Below are positions 1 to 10,684 of a stretch of DNA of 64,000 nt, one piece after another; position 1 is the first letter of the stretch, and every line of letters begins with the position of its first letter. Location of the stretch: positions 372,001 to 436,000 of the forward strand of contig NZ_JAGSOA010000003.1 of NCBI RefSeq assembly GCF_019754935.1. The letters run 5' to 3'. Both the position numbers and the translations under genes were made by a program. The notes under the pieces were generated by a model, which saw only the letters and a program-made list of their open reading frames with translations, ran no database searches and was not told the DNA's origin. This stretch comes from Corynebacterium parakroppenstedtii. GTDB taxonomy: Bacteria > Actinomycetota > Actinomycetes > Mycobacteriales > Mycobacteriaceae.

Positions 1-945
1 AGGACAAGTAAATGTGATGTCGGTCTTGTTATCGGACAGCGACGACACATTCTGCAGCACCATATCGATGTTGATCTCTGCATCAGAGACGGCGCGGAAA
101 ATACGGGCCGCTTCCCCCGGTGTATCTGGAATACCTAAAACGGTGATTTTCGCTTCTGATTTGTCGGTGGCCACACCGGTAAGTACTGCTTCTTCCACGG
201 GAATATCCTCCATTGAGCCGGTAACTAATGTGCCTGGATCTGTGCTGTACGATGACCGAACACGCATGGGAACATTGAACGCGCGCGCATATTCCACACT
301 GCGCAAAACAAGAATCTTGGAGCCGACAGCCGCAAGCTCCAACATTTCTTCAAAACTAATAGTGTCGAGCTTCCGCGCATTATGTACGATTCGCGGGTCC
401 GCGGTGTACACACCATCGACATCGGAATAAATCTCACATTCATCCGCGTTCAATGCCGCTGCGAGTGCAACAGCGGTGGTATCCGAACCGCCGCGGCCTA
501 GCGTCGTGACGTCTTTGGTCTCACGATTGACTCCCTGGAAGCCGGCGACCAAACAAATCTTGCCTTCATCCAACGCTTCCTGCACACGGCCCGGTGTGAC
601 ATCTACGATTCGGGCATTCCCGTGGCGCTCCGTCGTTAATACCCCAGCTTGCGAGCCCGTGAAGGACTGCGCGTGCGCGCCCAAAGACTCAATAGCCATT
701 GCGACCAACGCATTAGAAATACGCTCCCCCGCGGTCAGCAGCATGTCCATCTCACGGGCGGGAGGCACCGGATTAACCTGTGCTGCAAGGTCAAGGAACT
801 CGTCGGTCGTGTCGCCCATTGCGGAGCACACAACAACAACGTCGTGTCCTTTTTTCTTCGTTTCGACGATGCGCTCCGCCACTCGACGAATGCGCTCGGC
901 ATTCTCAAGGGACGAACCACCGTACTTCTGGACGATTAGAGCCAC
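1..945 (-). CDS. lysC: Aspartokinase (partial, first 315 residues)
   Basis: Phosphorylates L-aspartate, the first step to lysine, threonine and methionine. The reading frame starts with GTG at 945 behind AAAGG and opens with [12 protein letters not shown], the kinase nucleotide-binding signature. It runs off the left edge after residue 315, inside the first ACT domain, so about 100 C-terminal residues are missing. A second start is visible: GTG at 198 (residue 250, VEEAVLTG) with GGAGGA seven bases upstream, matching the separate beta regulatory subunit known from C. glutamicum. Ser301, Thr308 and Thr311, positions where feedback-resistant mutations are known in C. glutamicum, are all present in [13 protein letters not shown], so the enzyme is probably feedback sensitive. 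asd would be expected downstream, outside the window. It is divergent from the DMT gene. Confidence 0.96.
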   Translation of the reverse strand, partial: MALIVQKYGGSSLENAERIRRVAERIVETKKKGHDVVVVCSAMGDTTDEFLDLAAQVNPVPPAREMDMLLTAGERISNALVAMAIESLGAHAQSFTGSQAGVLTTERHGNARIVDVTPGRVQEALDEGKICLVAGFQGVNRETKDVTTLGRGGSDTTAVALAAALNADECEIYSDVDGVYTADPRIVHNARKLDTISFEEMLELAAVGSKILVLRSVEYARAFNVPMRVRSSYSTDPGTLVTGSMEDIPVEEAVLTGVATDKSEAKITVLGIPDTPGEAARIFRAVSDAEINIDMVLQNVSSLSDNKTDITFTCP

Positions 946-1034
946 CGGGTTCTGCCTTTCCTCATCCGCTCTGGCCTCGTGACGGAACCATCATGGATAT
1001 GAAACCATCAACAACCGACACGACACGTGTGGCC

Positions 1035-1049
1035 TTGAGGATACCTCAA
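1035..1049. promoter_or_regulatory. Inverted repeat between lysC and the DMT gene
   Basis: TTGAGG-ATA-CCTCAA is a perfect 6-bp inverted repeat with a 3-base centre in the 130-bp divergent intergenic region. Its size and place suit a regulator binding site. No regulator can be named. Confidence 0.35.
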
Positions 1050-1075
1050 CCATCGAGCAGCTAAATTGATGGGCG

Positions 1076-1924
1076 ATGCATAACAACGCCCTTGCTATCC
1101 TTTTCGCCCTCGCCTCCGCGCTGACGATCGCGTGGGGCACTGTCGTTCGTCACCGAATAGCAGAAGAAGTACCTAATGACGACGACGGCGGCGCGCCCAT
1201 TTTAACCGTGATTACCAAACCTCTGTGGTGGGCGGGCACGTTCTGTGCGCTGGGTGGATACGGCCTGCAAGTCATCGCGTTGGCCTTCGGAACACTGCTG
1301 GTAGTGCAGCCCATTCTCGTGTTATCGCTCATGTTTACGCTCCCGCTGTCCGCGCGGTATGACGGGCGTCGGGTGTCTTTATCGGAAATGACATGGGCAG
1401 GCCTCCTCACGGCGGCGGTCGCCATTCTGGTGATCCTCGGCCGTCCCATCCCCGGGGGGACGCACCCCTCACTAATGACGTGGATTCTTGCCGTCACGAC
1501 AGGAATCGTGGTGCTCACCGCTATCGACAGATTTGCCTACCGTCAGATTCGGCGTGAACAAGCATTACTTCTTGGAGTGGTCACGGGTGCTGTGTTCGGA
1601 TACGTCGCTGTGTTTTCCAAAGCTGCGATTGACGTCTTTGTTCAAGACGGAATTGTCGGAGGGCTTCTTGCCTGGCAAACTTATGCCCTCATCATCGGAG
1701 CGACCATCGGAACAGCCGTCCAACAATCGTCGTTCAATGCAGGCGCGCTGAAGAATTCGTTGCCAGCGATGACCATCACAGAACCTATTGTCGCGTTTAG
1801 CTTGGGCTACATCGTGTTGGGCGAATCTTTCCAAGTCCACGGCATGGGATGGATAGTCATGGCCATCGCCCTCGTTGTCATGATTGTGTCCACCACAGTG
1901 CTATCCCGCAAAGGCGTCGATTAG
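1076..1924 (+). CDS. DMT-superfamily membrane protein (EamA-like)
   Basis: A 282-residue protein made almost entirely of hydrophobic helices (about nine to ten), starting with an N-terminal helix that has no separate signal peptide. Length and the two-halves helix pattern fit the drug/metabolite transporter superfamily seen widely in actinobacteria. The substrate cannot be read from sequence. A TAAATT hexamer at 1062-1067 lies eight bases before the ATG with no Shine-Dalgarno, suggesting a leaderless transcript. The 3' end, including the stop codon, lies in a 21-bp tandem duplication. It is divergent from lysC and followed by the leuA leader, but a role in amino-acid export is only a guess. 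Confidence 0.75.
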   Translation: MHNNALAILFALASALTIAWGTVVRHRIAEEVPNDDDGGAPILTVITKPLWWAGTFCALGGYGLQVIALAFGTLLVVQPILVLSLMFTLPLSARYDGRRVSLSEMTWAGLLTAAVAILVILGRPIPGGTHPSLMTWILAVTTGIVVLTAIDRFAYRQIRREQALLLGVVTGAVFGYVAVFSKAAIDVFVQDGIVGGLLAWQTYALIIGATIGTAVQQSSFNAGALKNSLPAMTITEPIVAFSLGYIVLGESFQVHGMGWIVMAIALVVMIVSTTVLSRKGVD

Positions 1925-1957
1925 TCGGCAGATCTAGTCGATTAGTCGACAGATCTA
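1916..1957. repeat. 21-bp tandem repeat over the DMT stop codon
   Basis: Two head-to-tail copies, 1916-1936 and 1937-1957, differ at one base (TCGGCAG versus TCGACAG). The first copy contains the last codons and stop of the DMT gene, so the duplication repeats its end without changing the protein. Confidence 0.8.
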
Positions 1958-2004
1958 TTTGTCATAATCCCTCACACACTGAGTAACCGTGCTACGGTCT
2001 TCAT

Positions 2005-2076
2005 ATGCGTTCTTTGAGCGGAACATCTAGCTGCGCGGCTCTCCTCCTTATGTGCCGCGGCGGGGCCCGGGTATAA
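2005..2076 (+). CDS. leuL: leuA leader peptide (23 aa)
   Basis: A short frame upstream of leuA encodes a 23-residue peptide with four leucines, three of them consecutive (CTC CTC CTT at codons 13-15). Immediately after it come GC-rich segments able to pair (CCCCG-TCG-CGGGG around 2087-2099, and flanking GGC/GCC segments), ending about 45 bases before leuA. Leucine-rich leaders with alternative hairpins are the standard layout of ribosome-mediated leucine control, and leuA attenuators have been predicted in actinobacteria. No clear U tract follows the hairpin, so termination versus translational masking cannot be decided. Too short for ordinary gene callers. Confidence 0.6.
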   Translation: MRSLSGTSSCAALLLMCRGGARV

Positions 2077-2120
2077 CCGATCGGCTCCCCGTCGCGGGGT
2101 TCGCTGTGCCGGTCGGGACT
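2077..2120 (+). promoter_or_regulatory. Possible leuA attenuator stem-loops
   Basis: The stretch between the leader-peptide stop and leuA contains a CCCCG/CGGGG hairpin with a three-base loop nested between GGC and GCC arms. The leader's own GC-rich last codons (CCGCGGCGGGGCCCGG) offer an alternative pairing partner. This is the expected form of a leucine attenuator, but I have not folded it. Confidence 0.4.
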
Positions 2121-2123
2121 TGA

Positions 2124-3995
<1,872 letters not shown>

Positions 3996-4045
3996 CAAAC
4001 GACTGCCTAAACAGCAGCCAGCTGCGTAAACGGTGACGCAAACTG

Positions 4046-4076
4046 CGAGGCTGCTGGGGGAATTCTCTTAGCCTCG
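4046..4076. terminator. Hairpin between convergent leuA and the dehydrogenase gene
   Basis: CGAGGCT (4046-4052) and AGCCTCG (4070-4076) form a 7-bp stem with a long loop in the short gap between two converging genes. There is no strong U tract, so it is a modest candidate. Confidence 0.35.
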
Positions 4077-4084
4077 AAGAAAGG

Positions 4085-5692
4085 CTACTTCAGGAACCGC
4101 AATTTCTGCCCCACACCAAGAAGCCTTCCCATGATGGCGGCGTACAACTTCCGACTGAGGAAACGTGGGCCACGGACCGGCATCCCCCGCATCTCCACGA
4201 TGGTGTGAGACTCGGTGTACTTCAGGAGCCCCTCCGCCCCGTGCCTGCGGGACATCCCAGAGTATTTGACGCCGCCGAGAGGCGCGTCGACCGTCGACCA
4301 TGCCGCCGCATAACCGTCATTAATATTGATCGTTCCTGACTCAACACGACGCGCAATGCTCCATGCTGTGTCAGAGGGGCCGACGACGGAGGCATTTAAC
4401 CCATAGTTCGTGTCATTTGCCCGGGCGAGTGCGTCGTCCACGTTGTCGACCTTCTCAACATAAACAACCGGGCCAAAAACTTCCTCGCGTTTCAATCTCA
4501 TGTCATCCGACACCCCCTCAAGCACGGTGGGTTCGTAGAAACATGGGCCGAGGTCCGGGCGAGCCCGCCCACCGGCAAGAACGCGGGCACCCTTCTCACG
4601 CGCTTCTGCAACAAAAGACTCCACCGTGGCGAGTTGCTGCTGACTGACCAATGACCCCATCGTGACGGACCAATCGAACCCGGCGCCGAGTTTCATGCGG
4701 TTAACTTCAGCGGTAAAAGCACTGACAAACTCGTCGTAAATGTCCCGGACAACATATATTCTTTCGATGGACACACAGAGCTGTCCCGAGTTGGAAAAGC
4801 ATGCATTCACCGCACACGAGGCTGCCCGGCGTGCGTCGGCATCCCCCACTATGATCATCGGGTTTTTTCCGCCCAGTTCTGCGGAAAAGCCGACTAACCG
4901 TTGCCCTACGTGTTCGCCTAGGCGCTGGCCGGTTTTCGTCGATCCGGTGAACATCAAGTAATCGCACTCATCGGCAATGGCGGATCCCACGACGCGTCCT
5001 TCGCCGGTGACAATCTGGATGACGTCGTCAGGTAGTCCGGCATCCTTGAGCAGCTGAAGGCAGATGAGCGAACAAAACGGTGTATCTGAATCCGGCTTAG
5101 CCACCACCGTGTTTCCGGCGGCGATGGCCGCGAGGGCATCGGATATTCCGAGGGTGAGGGGGTAATTCCATGGGGTAATTTGCCCGACCACTCCCTTCGG
5201 CGAGCGATACTCGCGCGCTTTTCCTAGCACGGGGATACCGGCTGTCCGCCGAGCCGGACGCATGAGTTTTTCGGCCGCGTTCGCGTAATAGCGAGCATTA
5301 TTCGCGACATCCATCACCTCGTCGAAGGCTGAGGAGCGGTCCTTCCCCGTTTCCAACTGGATGATGTCGAGTAAGAGTTCACGCTTCTTCAACACAAGGT
5401 CGTGGAAGCGTATGAGTATTCTTTTGCGCTGATCAAAGTGGGTGGTGCGCCATGTTTTCTGCACCTCGCGGGCGCGTCGAAAAGCGTGAGCAACGTCAGA
5501 TGTGGTGCCGATACCCACCCAGCCGACGGTGGTTCCGTCCCACGGATTCTCCACGTTGTGCCTCTTTTCGGTAGCAACACTTCCTGTGGTGGTGTTGACG
5601 GTGAGCGCACGAAGTTCCGCCGCGAGCTCGTCGGGCAGAGGGCCCTCTGACAGACGGTCGGGAAGCAACGTGGAACATTTGGGTGCAAACAT
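4085..5692 (-). CDS. Succinate-semialdehyde dehydrogenase (NADP-type, GabD2-like)
   Basis: Oxidises succinate semialdehyde (or a related aldehyde) to the acid. It belongs to the aldehyde dehydrogenase family: the cofactor-site segment ITPWNYPLT, catalytic Glu272 in AELGGKNP and nucleophile Cys306 in NSGQLCVS are all present. The overall sequence resembles the mycobacterial/corynebacterial GabD2 type. I place the start at ATG 5692 (535 residues, MFAPKCS). A longer frame exists from GTG 5740, but that codon directly abuts the ATG of the divergent gene, leaving no room for signals. It converges on leuA. Two more aldehyde dehydrogenases lie at 48.4 and 56.2 kb. Confidence 0.9.
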   Translation of the reverse strand: MFAPKCSTLLPDRLSEGPLPDELAAELRALTVNTTTGSVATEKRHNVENPWDGTTVGWVGIGTTSDVAHAFRRAREVQKTWRTTHFDQRKRILIRFHDLVLKKRELLLDIIQLETGKDRSSAFDEVMDVANNARYYANAAEKLMRPARRTAGIPVLGKAREYRSPKGVVGQITPWNYPLTLGISDALAAIAAGNTVVAKPDSDTPFCSLICLQLLKDAGLPDDVIQIVTGEGRVVGSAIADECDYLMFTGSTKTGQRLGEHVGQRLVGFSAELGGKNPMIIVGDADARRAASCAVNACFSNSGQLCVSIERIYVVRDIYDEFVSAFTAEVNRMKLGAGFDWSVTMGSLVSQQQLATVESFVAEAREKGARVLAGGRARPDLGPCFYEPTVLEGVSDDMRLKREEVFGPVVYVEKVDNVDDALARANDTNYGLNASVVGPSDTAWSIARRVESGTININDGYAAAWSTVDAPLGGVKYSGMSRRHGAEGLLKYTESHTIVEMRGMPVRGPRFLSRKLYAAIMGRLLGVGQKLRFLK

Positions 5693-5740
5693 ATTTCGAA
5701 GTGTACGCGAGGAGTACCCGAAAAAGGTTAGATTGGTCAC

Positions 5741-6181
5741 ATGAATACTTCACAACGGAAAAGTATTTTTATCTCAGGTGGAGCATCGGGCATCGGTCGC
5801 GAAGTCACACTCCGATTCCACGCGGAAGGCTGGATTGTCGGTGTGTACGATATCGACGCGACTGCCCTCGAAAAACTGTCCCGCGATTACCCCGACATCA
5901 TCATCGGTGAACTCGATGCCATCGACCAATCCCCCGAGATCATCAAAAAGCAGTGCGACATCAACTGCACCGGCGTCATGTATGGAGCACGGGCCACACA
6001 TCCGTACCTGTCACGCACACCCGGCGCGCACCTGGTGAACATGGGTTCCGCGGCAGCACTCTACGGCCAACCACATATCGCGCCGTACTCCGCGTCAGGC
6101 CTTGACCTCACGCTGCGCTATTTGATCCGCCTTGTTCCGTCATTCGTTACCCGAAACGTCAACAAGTTCGTCGCCGGGTAG
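5741..6181 (+). pseudogene. Remnant of a short-chain dehydrogenase (SDR) gene
   Basis: The 146-residue frame begins as an SDR with an intact cofactor loop (SGGASGIGREV) but is far shorter than the usual 250-270. Two stretches are missing without breaking the frame. The first is the segment carrying the conserved NNAG, lost between DAIDQ and PEIIKKQ. The second runs from the catalytic YSAS (no following lysine) to the C-terminal PSFVTR, about 80 residues. The YxxxK motif is therefore incomplete and the enzyme cannot be active. Flanking segments (INCTGVMYGAR, NMGSAAALYGQPHIAPYSAS) still read cleanly, so the deletions look recent. TAGATT about eight bases before the ATG suggests an old leaderless promoter. 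Confidence 0.8.
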
Positions 6182-6191
6182 CATATCGGGC

Positions 6192-8060
6192 ATGACATCG
6201 ACCTCCGATCACTCCTCCACCAGCCGGGGCTCCGACGCTCGCACGTCACATTCACACGACGTCGACGCCGACCGCGGGGGGAGCAACACCGGGGGTTCGC
6301 GGTCGAACGACGGGCATCGTCGTTCCCGCAATAATTCGCGTGCACGTAGAGAGCGACGTCGGCGCCGCGCCACCTATTCCGCGCAGCACGGAAATAAGCA
6401 GCAACGTGCGAAGGAGGGCTCGGGGAACGACACCCCGAACGGATCTTCGGGTGGGGATATCTCCAGCTCGCAGACCGGGAGGAAGAAGAATCGCCGACGG
6501 TCCCGGCGGCGGAGCAACCGACCGGCCGCGGCGCCCAACGCCGGACAGCGCAGCCAACAGCACGAACCCAAGGACCAGCGCCCGGCGCGACAGCAGGAAC
6601 AGTCGGATTCGTCGACGCAACAGGCTAGTCGGAGGCCATCGTCGGGCACGCAGCCATCGTCCGTGACCCGAGCGCCTGCAACCCCGGGTCCGCGCCGCGC
6701 TCACCGAGGATTGGCGGCCGAAGGCGTCATCACGAACCCGGACAAGGACAAATACAACGCCGGAAACACCCACGTGCGCTCGCCGCGGGAGCCCATTCCG
6801 TCCATCGAGGACGCGCCGATGGTGGCCGTCGTACTACGCACAACTAACATCCACCCGTCGACCGGCCGCATGCTGGCCCTCGACGCTGCATTTTTCGACG
6901 CCGACGGCCTGCCCGTGTCCAACTGGCAACGGGTCTTCAACACCGATGCCGACCCCGGCCCCCTCCACCTCTTCGGCCTCACCCCCGATGCTTTCCGCAC
7001 AGCCCCGCGCTTCAGCTCCACGTTGCGGCAAATCGATCGCGTTATCGACAGCCGCGTCCTGATCGTCCACGACACCGCCACCACCTGGGGTTTCATCGCG
7101 CAGGAGGCACGTCGGACGGTCCGTTCCGCGTCGGCAAAAAACCGTCGCCAGCGCAGACGTCGCCATAATGGGCACGTCCCCCGCCCGGTATCGATCATCG
7201 ACACACAAGCGACGGCACGGCGGCAAGGCTTGCCCATCGCCGAAACTCGCCTGCGGGGCATTGCGGCCGCTTACAATCTTGTCGACGACACACTTCCGGC
7301 GACCACGGTGCTGGACATGGACTCCTCGCCCGATGCGTACACGACGCTTCCCGGCGTTGGAGCCGAGGCATCTGAGCGGCGACGGAGCATCGACCCCCTG
7401 CAGCTTCTCCAGGCCGACGCTGTTCTGGTGGGCGAATTGGCTATGGAACAGCTTGATCGCGCCGGGATTGAGCCCATCAATGCTGCGGCGTTTGCGTTGC
7501 ACGAAGTGCGCGAGCGTCGTGGGGATGATCGGGGCGACTCGGGACGCGACGACGAAGATCACAGCGACGAGACCGGCGTCGGCAAGAACGATAACGAGCG
7601 TCCAGACGATGCCCCTACCCCGCTGGTGTGGGCCGATGATGACGCCTGGGACAACGTCGATAAGCGTGATCCGCATGACCTGCGGGCGGATCGAGTAGGG
7701 CTGCAGCGGTCGGCAATACGAATTGATGCGGCATTAGCCCCGGTCATTGCGCCTAATCCGGGTGTGTGGTCGCCCGGTCAGAAGTTGAAGCGCGGGATGG
7801 TTTTCACGGTCGCTCCCGAAGTGGATATGAATCCTGATGATCTGATCGAAACGGCTGTGCGGGCTGGGCTGACTTATTCCGAAAAGCTAACCCGGGAGAC
7901 GTCGTTGGTCGTGTTCAATGGCACGGGCCACGGATTAGAGCACGATGGGGCTCCTCATGAGGGGCGCGCCTTGCACGCGCACAGGAAGGGTATTCCCCTG
8001 GTTCGCGACACCGAGTTTATGCGTTTGGCCGAAGAGGCCATCGACGCCGAGCAGCACTAA
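6192..8060 (+). CDS. dnaQ: DnaQ-like exonuclease-fold protein with BRCT domain
   Basis: 622 residues from ATG 6192; a longer frame exists but overlaps the SDR remnant. The first 180 residues are Ser/Arg/Gly-rich and basic, probably disordered. A DnaQ-type 3'-5' exonuclease fold follows (VVLRTTNIHPSTGRML ... LIVHDTATTWGF), then an acidic spacer, and a C-terminal BRCT-like domain (residues about 530-615, GLTYSEKLTRETSLVV). The gene sits before murT-gatD as in other corynebacteria, where it is annotated as DNA polymerase III epsilon. The first exonuclease motif, normally DxETTG, reads VLRTTN here, lacking both metal-binding acids. Catalysis is thus doubtful and a structural or binding role is more likely. 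Confidence 0.75.
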   Translation: MTSTSDHSSTSRGSDARTSHSHDVDADRGGSNTGGSRSNDGHRRSRNNSRARRERRRRRATYSAQHGNKQQRAKEGSGNDTPNGSSGGDISSSQTGRKKNRRRSRRRSNRPAAAPNAGQRSQQHEPKDQRPARQQEQSDSSTQQASRRPSSGTQPSSVTRAPATPGPRRAHRGLAAEGVITNPDKDKYNAGNTHVRSPREPIPSIEDAPMVAVVLRTTNIHPSTGRMLALDAAFFDADGLPVSNWQRVFNTDADPGPLHLFGLTPDAFRTAPRFSSTLRQIDRVIDSRVLIVHDTATTWGFIAQEARRTVRSASAKNRRQRRRRHNGHVPRPVSIIDTQATARRQGLPIAETRLRGIAAAYNLVDDTLPATTVLDMDSSPDAYTTLPGVGAEASERRRSIDPLQLLQADAVLVGELAMEQLDRAGIEPINAAAFALHEVRERRGDDRGDSGRDDEDHSDETGVGKNDNERPDDAPTPLVWADDDAWDNVDKRDPHDLRADRVGLQRSAIRIDAALAPVIAPNPGVWSPGQKLKRGMVFTVAPEVDMNPDDLIETAVRAGLTYSEKLTRETSLVVFNGTGHGLEHDGAPHEGRALHAHRKGIPLVRDTEFMRLAEEAIDAEQH

Positions 8061-8190
8061 ACCGCGCAGCTATAAACCGCGCCCGACCAGCCGTAACTCA
8101 CACTCCCGGCAGAACAAGCGGTCCCGAAACGAATTCACAGCGCTCCCAGACTGAAGTGGCATGTGTCCGGGAGCCACGTATTCTAGGACA

Positions 8191-9717
8191 ATGACCGAAA
8201 ACTCGGATTCCACTCGTTCTGGCGTACGGGAACGCGCCGTGAGCTCGCTGCACGCGTTCCGTCAGCGCGCTGACCAGGTACTTCGCTCCAGCGCGGACAG
8301 TGTCAGCGACTCCTTGGAAGCTCGGATCACGAGCGTGACCAGCGATACTCCGAAGGCACAGCTCAACACCCAGGGTCGAGCCGCCCTTGCTCTTGCCGAC
8401 GCAGCTACGTGGGCCTCGAAGAAAACGGGCCGTGGCTCTGGCGGGATGATCGGCGGGATGATTGCCGCAGCGATTGATCCGATGATCATGGGCCGGATCA
8501 ACGCGGGGCGCCCCGTCGCGTTGGTGACGGGAACGAACGGCAAGTCCACAACGACTCGGATGCTGGCCGCTGCCGCACGCACCGCTTTCACCATCGCCAC
8601 CAATGAGGGTGGCGACAACATGGACGCGGGCGTCGTCTCGGCGCTGCGTGCAGGTGGCGATTATGACGTCGCCACGCTGGAAGTCGATGAAATGCATGTG
8701 CCGGCCATTGCCGACAAGCTGGATCCGCAGGTGCTGGTTCTTCTCAATTTGAGCCGTGACCAGCTTGATCGTGTGGGAGAGATCAACAGTATTGAGCGGG
8801 CGCTGCGGGGGGCGGTGAACAAGCACCCCAACATGACTGTGGTGGCTAACTGCGACGATGTCATGGTGACATCGGCGGCGTGGGATAGTCCGAACGTGGT
8901 GTGGGTGTCGGCTGGCCTAGGTTGGCAGGGTGAATCGACATCGTGCCCGCGTACTGGTGGTGCGATTATTCGCCGCGAGGTGTCGGACGAGACGGATTCG
9001 ACCAACCATGTTGAGTGGTACGCGGCGAACCCCCTGCCCGATGGCTCCGAGTTCCGACGCCCCTCACCGGATTATTCAATGACGCCCGACGGGCTGCGTA
9101 TTGATTCTGCGTCCGCGGCTAAGGCGACGGGTTTGCCGACGGGAACTGTTCTGCCCTTGACCTTGTCGCTGCCGGGCGACGCGAACCGTGGCAACGCAGC
9201 CCAAGCGGTGGTGGCCGCGTTGGCCTTGGGCGCGGATGTAAAGAAAGGCCTGGCGGCGACCGAAAACGTGCAGTCCGTGGCCGGCCGTTATTCCACGGTG
9301 TCGTATGCCGGGCGCGACGTTCATCTGTTGCTCGCTAAGAATCCTGCCGGCTGGCAAGAGGCGCTGAGCATGGTGGATCGGTCGGCAGATGGCCTGGTCA
9401 TTGCGACAAATGGGCAGGTCGCCGACGGTGTAGACCTATCCTGGCTATGGGACGTTCGTTTTGAAAATCTCGATGAGTTAGCGGTGGTAGCTGCCGGTGA
9501 GCGTGGCGCCGACCTAGCCGTCCGGCTGGGATACGCTGGAGTCCGCCACCAACTGGTGAAGGATGCACTAAAGGCAATCACAACGTGCCCGCCTGGCCGG
9601 GTGGAAGTGCTGGCGAACTACACGGCTTTCCGTGACCTCAAGCGCGCCCTTGACCGCGCCGTTGTCAGGGAACCAAAGCAGAACACTGCACGCAAGGAGG
9701 ACACCGATGCCCGCTAA
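8191..9717 (+). CDS. murT: Lipid II isoglutaminyl synthase subunit MurT
   Basis: With GatD, amidates the D-glutamate of lipid II stem peptides. It is a Mur-ligase-family protein of 508 residues: P-loop TGTNGKST (113-120), central domain with LEVDEMHVP and NLSRDQLDR, and a C-terminal MurT-specific domain. I chose ATG 8191 (MTENSDS); TATTCT lies just upstream and no Shine-Dalgarno is seen, so it may be leaderless. Oddities: an N-terminal extension of roughly 60 residues, and a degenerate zinc ribbon. Family members carry four cysteines in the insert; here only Cys252 (CPRTGG) remains and the second half reads WYAANPLPDG. The 3' end overlaps gatD by 11 bases. Confidence 0.93.
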   Translation: MTENSDSTRSGVRERAVSSLHAFRQRADQVLRSSADSVSDSLEARITSVTSDTPKAQLNTQGRAALALADAATWASKKTGRGSGGMIGGMIAAAIDPMIMGRINAGRPVALVTGTNGKSTTTRMLAAAARTAFTIATNEGGDNMDAGVVSALRAGGDYDVATLEVDEMHVPAIADKLDPQVLVLLNLSRDQLDRVGEINSIERALRGAVNKHPNMTVVANCDDVMVTSAAWDSPNVVWVSAGLGWQGESTSCPRTGGAIIRREVSDETDSTNHVEWYAANPLPDGSEFRRPSPDYSMTPDGLRIDSASAAKATGLPTGTVLPLTLSLPGDANRGNAAQAVVAALALGADVKKGLAATENVQSVAGRYSTVSYAGRDVHLLLAKNPAGWQEALSMVDRSADGLVIATNGQVADGVDLSWLWDVRFENLDELAVVAAGERGADLAVRLGYAGVRHQLVKDALKAITTCPPGRVEVLANYTAFRDLKRALDRAVVREPKQNTARKEDTDAR

Positions 9718-10684
9718 ATCCCACACTGTGTCTTCATCATCAAGTTCACGGTCGTCGTCACAATTCCAGATCGGCCTAATTTTGCCCGATGTGTTGGGCA
9801 CCTATGGCGACGACGGCAACGCGCTGATTGTGCGGCAGCGCCTGCGTCTCCGCGGGGTTGCGGCAGAGATCATTCCGATTCATCTCGGTGACCCCGTCCC
9901 CGACAGTTTGGATTTGTACACCGTCGGCGGCGGTGAAGATACCGCCCAGATTCTTGCTTCGGAGCATCTTCGCGCCGACGGCGGCATTATTCGGGCTGCG
10001 AACAAAGGCACCCCGATTCTTGCTATTTGCGCTGGCCTGCAGGTGTTTGGGCAATCCTTCCGCGCGTCCGGTTCCATGGTTGATGGCCTTGGCCTGTTGG
10101 ATGCAACGACGTCGAGTCTAAAGGTCCGCATGATCGGCGAACTCCGGTCTGAACCGCTTCAAGCTAAGCATCAGGACGCTCCCGCTGCCGAGGCGAAGGA
10201 TGGACGCTCATCGCAGAATACGACGTCGGCACGGACCGATGACTTCACGCGCGGGCTGACTGACCAGCTCACTGGTTTTGCAAACCACATGGGTGCGACG
10301 ATTTTGGGCCCGGACGCCCGCCCGTTGGGGCGTGTGCTTCACGGGACCGGCAACTGTGATGCCTATGGTGCAGCAGCGGTCCATCTTGAAGGGGAGGACG
10401 CTGAGTATCAGATTTGTGCCGAGGGGGCCGTCCAAGGATCGATTATTGCGACGTACATGCATGGCCCGGCGCTAGCGAGGAATCCGCAGCTTGCCGACGT
10501 GCTTATCGCTCGGGCGTTGGGTGTGGAGGTTGAAGATCTCCCACCGCTGGGCGATGACATCGATCCGTCGATTCGTGGTGGCCTGGATAGCCTGGATATG
10601 GGGTCACAGCATCTCGAATTGGCTAGGGAATTAAACAATGAGGTGTCGCAGCTTCGGCGGGAGCGCATAGACTCTACGTCATGA
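9707..10684 (+). CDS. gatD: Lipid II isoglutaminyl synthase glutaminase subunit GatD
   Basis: Glutamine amidotransferase (CobB/CobQ-like class I) that supplies ammonia to MurT. Nucleophile Cys108 lies in AICAGLQVFG and the catalytic His in TYMHGP. The start ATG 9707 has AAGGAGG six bases upstream, inside murT, an 11-bp overlap that implies translational coupling and equal subunit supply. At 325 residues it is longer than usual (about 250): the N terminus has a serine-rich stretch (residues 8-18), and a variable insert near residues 145-185 (QAKHQDAPAAEAKDG) precedes the conserved FANHMG. The stop overlaps the ATG of the next gene (ATGA). Confidence 0.94.
   Translation: MPAKSHTVSSSSSSRSSSQFQIGLILPDVLGTYGDDGNALIVRQRLRLRGVAAEIIPIHLGDPVPDSLDLYTVGGGEDTAQILASEHLRADGGIIRAANKGTPILAICAGLQVFGQSFRASGSMVDGLGLLDATTSSLKVRMIGELRSEPLQAKHQDAPAAEAKDGRSSQNTTSARTDDFTRGLTDQLTGFANHMGATILGPDARPLGRVLHGTGNCDAYGAAAVHLEGEDAEYQICAEGAVQGSIIATYMHGPALARNPQLADVLIARALGVEVEDLPPLGDDIDPSIRGGLDSLDMGSQHLELARELNNEVSQLRRERIDSTS

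Noticed and set aside
6252-7676. Long minus-strand frames opposite dnaQ
   Set aside because: Opposite-strand artefacts of a GC-rich, Arg/Ser-rich coding region.
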